From Symsagittifera roscoffensis (Eukaryota > Xenacoelomorpha > Acoela > Convolutidae): a stretch of 62,000 nt of DNA. The translations under genes were made by a program, and so were the position numbers. A model generated the notes under the pieces. The model saw nothing but the letters and a program-made list of their open reading frames with translations, did no database searches and had not been told where the DNA came from. This document shows positions 58,520 to 62,000 of the stretch, piece after piece; the first letter of the stretch is position 1, and each line of letters begins with the position of its first letter. The stretch spans positions 57,832,287-57,894,286 of the forward strand of contig NC_087067.1 of the NCBI RefSeq assembly GCF_963678635.1. Direction: 5' to 3'.

Positions 58520-61500
58520 AGGTCAGAGGGCTGTGCCTCTTGAGCCAGCCTTCTGACACCCTTTATTTTTTTTGTTCTTCAGTTTAGGTGCTCAATGTGT
58601 GCGTCATTTTGCGCCTATTTCCAGTAATCTGGGGTCTGGACCTACAAAGTTAACACTTTTCAAAAAAGAAAAAATTTTCTTTAAGTCTTAAACGATAGAT
58701 CAAAATATCCTCCAAGACACAGTTTATTAATAAGACCAGCTCTTTTCTACTTCCTGATTGAACTTTTTAACTAAAAAAACTGTTTTTTGCAGTTTTTGAT
58801 GATTTTTTTTTGTACCCATGTGTCAGATTTTCTGGCATATGGGTACAGGTCAGAGGGCTGTGCCTCTTGAGCCAGCCCCCTGTCATCGTTTATTTTTTTT
58901 TGATCTTCAGTTTAAGTGCTCAATGTGTGCGTCATTTTGCGCCTATTTACAGTAATCTGGGGTCTGGACCTACAAAGTTAACACTTGTAATTTTTTGAAA
59001 CTTTTTTTTTCAAAAAAAGAAAAAAATTCTCTTTAAGTCTTAAATGATAGATCAAAACATCCTCCAAGACACTGTTTATTAATAAGACCAGCTCTTTTCT
59101 ACTTCATGATTGAATTTTGTAAATAAAAAACTGTTTTTTGCTGTTTTTTGATGATTTTTTTTTGTACCCATGTGTCAGATTTTCTGGCATATGGGTACAG
59201 GTCAGAGGGCTGTGCCTCTTGAGCCAGCCCTCTGACACACTTTTTTTTGATCTTCAGTTTAAGTGCTCAATGTGTGCGTCAGTTTGCGCCTAATTCCAGT
59301 AATATGGGGTCTGGACCTACAACGTTAACACTTGTAATTTTTTGAAACTTTTTTTTCAAAAAAAAAAATTCTTTAAGCCTTAAACGATAGATAAAAATAT
59401 CCTCCAAGACACCGTTTATTAATAAGACCAGCTCTTTTCTACTTCCTGATTGAACTTTTTAACTAAAAAAACTGTTTTTTGCAGTTTTTTGATGATTTTT
59501 TTTGTACCCATGTGTCAGGTTTTCTGGCATATGGGTACAGGTCAGAGGGCTGTGCCTCTTGAGCCAGCCCTCTGACACTTTTTATTTTTTTTTTGATCTT
59601 CAGTTTAAGTGCTCAATGTGTGCGTCAGTTTGCGCCTAATTCCAGTAATATGGGGTCAGGACCTACAACGTTAACACTTGTAATTTTTTGAATTTTTTTT
59701 TTCAAAAAAAAAATTTTCTTTAAGCCTTAAACAATAGATCAAAATATCCTCCAAGACACTGTTTATTAATAAGACCAGCTCTTTTCTACTTCCTGATTGA
59801 ATTTTTTAAATAAAAAAAACTGTTTGTTGCAGACTTTTGATGATGTTTTTTGTACTCATGTGTCAGATTTTCTGGCATATGGGTACAGGTCAGAGGGCTG
59901 TGCCTCTTGAGCCAGCCCCCTGACATCCTTTATTTTTTTTGATCTTCAGTTTAAGTGCTCAATGTGTGCGTCATTTTGCGCCTATTTCCAATAATCTGGG
60001 GTCTGCACCTACAAAGTTGACACTTGTAGTTTTTCGAATTTTTTTTTTCAAACAAAAAAAACTTCTCTTTAAGTCCTAAATGATAAATCAAAATATCCTC
60101 CAGGACACTGTTTATTAATAAAACCAACTCTTTTCTACTTCCTGGTTGAATTTAAAAAAAAAACTGTTTTTTGATGATTTTTTTTGCATCCATGTGTCAG
60201 ATTTTCTGGCATATGGATACAGGTCAGAGGGCTGTGCCTCTTGAGCCAGCCTTCTGACACCCTTTATTTTTTTGATCTTCAGTTTAGGTGCTCAATGTGT
60301 GCGTCATTTTGCGCATATTTCCAGTAATCTGGGGTCTGGACCAACAAAGTTAACACTTGTAGTTTTTTGAATTTTTTTTCAAAACAAAAAAAACTTCTCT
60401 TTAAGTCTTAAATGATAGATCAAAATATCCTCCAAGACACTTTTTTTTAATAAAACCAGCTCTTTTCTAATTCCTTGGATTGAACAACCGGTTGAATTTT
60501 TTGAACAAAGGAAACTGTTTTTTGATGATTTTCTTGTATCAATGTGTCAGATTTTCTGGCATATGGGTACAGGTCAGAGGGCTGTGAATCTTGAGCCAGC
60601 CCTCTGACACCCTTTATTTTTTTCATCTTCAGTTTAAGTGCTTAATGTGTGCGTCATTTTGCGCCTAGTTCCAGTAATCTGGGGTCTGGAACTACAAAGT
60701 TAACACTTGCAATTTTTTGAAACTTTTTTAAAAAAAAAAACAAAATTCCCTTCAAGTCTTAAATGATAGATCAAAATATCCTCCAAGACACTGTTTATTA
60801 ATAAGAGCAGCTCTTTCTTACTTCCTGATTGAATTTTTTAAGTAAACAAACTGTTTTTTGCTGTTTTTTGATGATTTTTTTTGTACCCATGTGTCAGATT
60901 TTCTGGCATATGGGTACAGGTCAGAGGGCTGTGCCTCCTGAGCTAGCCCTCTGACACCCCTTATTTGTTTTTGATCTTCAGTTTAATTGCTCAATGTGTG
61001 CGTCATTTTGCCCCTATTTCCTGTAATCTGGGGTTTGAACCTACAAAGTTAACACTTGAAATTTTTTGATACTTTTTTTTCCAAAAAAAAAATTCTCTGT
61101 AAGTCTTAATTGATAGATCAAAATATCCTCCAAGACACTGTTTATTAATAAGAAAAGCTTTTTTCTACTTCTTGAGTGATTGTTTTAAAAAAAACTGTTT
61201 TTTGCTGTTTTTTGATGATTTTTTTTTGTACCCATGTGTCAGATTTTCTGGCATATGGGTACAATTCAGAGGGCTGTGCCTCTTGAGCCAGCCCTCTGAC
61301 ACCCTTTATTTCTTTTTTATCTTCAGTTTAAGTGCTCAATGTGTGCGTCATTTTGCGCCTATTTCCAGTAATCTGGGGTCTGGACCTACAAAGTTAACAC
61401 TTGCAATTTTTTGAAACTTTTTTCAAAAAAAAAAAACAAAATTCCCTTCAAGTCTTAAATGATAGATCAAAATATCCTCCAAGACACTGTTTATTAATAA

Positions 61501-62000
61501 GATCAGCTCTTTCTTACTTCCTGATTGAATTTTTTAAGTAAACAAACTGTTTTTTGCTGTTTTTTGATGATTTTTTTTGTACCCATGTGTCAGATTTTCT
61601 GGCATATGGGTACAGGTCAGAGGGCTGTGTCTCCTGAGCCAGCCCTCTGACACCCCTTATTTTTTTTTGATCTTCAGTTTAATTGCTCAATGTGTGCGTC
61701 ATTTTGCCCCTATTTCCTGTAATCTGGGGTTTGAACCTACAAAGTTAACACTTGTAATTTTTTCATACTTTTTTTTTCCAAAAAAAAAAAATTCTCTGTA
61801 AGTCTTAATTGATAGATCAAAATATCCTCCATGACACTGTTAATTAATAAGACCAGCTCTTTTCTACGTCCTGGTTGAATTTAAAAAAAAAACTGTTTTT
61901 TGATGATTTTTTTGTATCCATGTGTCAGATTTTCTGGCATATGGATACAGGTCAGAGGGCTGTGACTCTTGAGCCAGCCTTCTGACACCCTTTATTTTTT

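Larger units (their letters stand above)
43941..62000 (+). repeat. Large family B satellite array, block B4 (about 52 monomers)
   Basis: Continuous family B from 43941 to the window edge, with phase points near 44132, 44475, 44820, 45160, 45502, 45835, 46179, 46525, 46868, 47211 and so on. It holds subtypes absent from B1-B3. One has CGTCAGTTTGCGCCTAATTCC linked to ACAACGTTAAC, another has TTCGTGATTGAATTTTGTAA, and another has GCCCCCTGACATCG. The CCG subtype common at 5-7 kb and 15-20 kb is absent. Dimeric (about 700 bp) and hexameric (2,065 bp) higher-order patterns are nested inside. No gene is seen. Confidence 0.96.

Overview
This 62-kb window is satellite DNA from end to end. I find no gene, tRNA, rRNA, recognisable transposon, CRISPR array or telomere repeat in it. 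It is strongly AT-rich and markedly T-rich on the + strand. Uninterrupted tandem arrays of this length point to a eukaryotic chromosome, most plausibly centromeric or pericentromeric heterochromatin or a satellite-rich accessory chromosome. I cannot name the species, and I do not recognise either satellite family.

Two unrelated families make up everything. Family A is a dimer of about 722 bp built from two diverged subunits of about 360 bp (A-alpha and A-beta), so it is itself a higher-order repeat. Family B is a monomer of about 345 bp that is rich in inverted repeats. In each B monomer a 35-nt stretch can fold, as + strand RNA, into a 16-bp stem with a UUU loop. A second hairpin with perfect 12-bp arms follows two bases later.

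Layout: A (1-1794), B (1795-7769), A fragment (7770-8322), B (8323-16577), A fragment (16578-16856), B (16857-20150), large A array of about 32 dimers (20151-43940), large B array of about 52 monomers (43941-62000). The alternation is not random. The same A-to-B junction occurs at 1794/1795 and 8322/8323, and the same B-to-A junction occurs at about 7770, 16578 and 20151. The left 20 kb is therefore best read as an ancient A/B boundary region amplified by segmental duplication. The boundaries at 16856/16857 and 43940/43941 are each unique.

Within the arrays there are several generations of amplification: an exact 344-bp monomer duplication (5643-6330), a trimer of about 1,050 bp (10.06-13.2 kb), a dimer pattern of about 700 bp (48-51.7 kb), and a near-identical 2,065-bp hexamer pair (53.63-57.76 kb). 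In family A there are 607-bp deletion variants, about 825-bp units carrying an internal duplication, and one unit with an extra chimeric half.

No genes work together here. Short open frames recur in every repeat on both strands because the repeats are homologous, and I judge them non-coding. The observations most worth following up are the covarying RNA-type hairpin of family B and the recurrent junctions.
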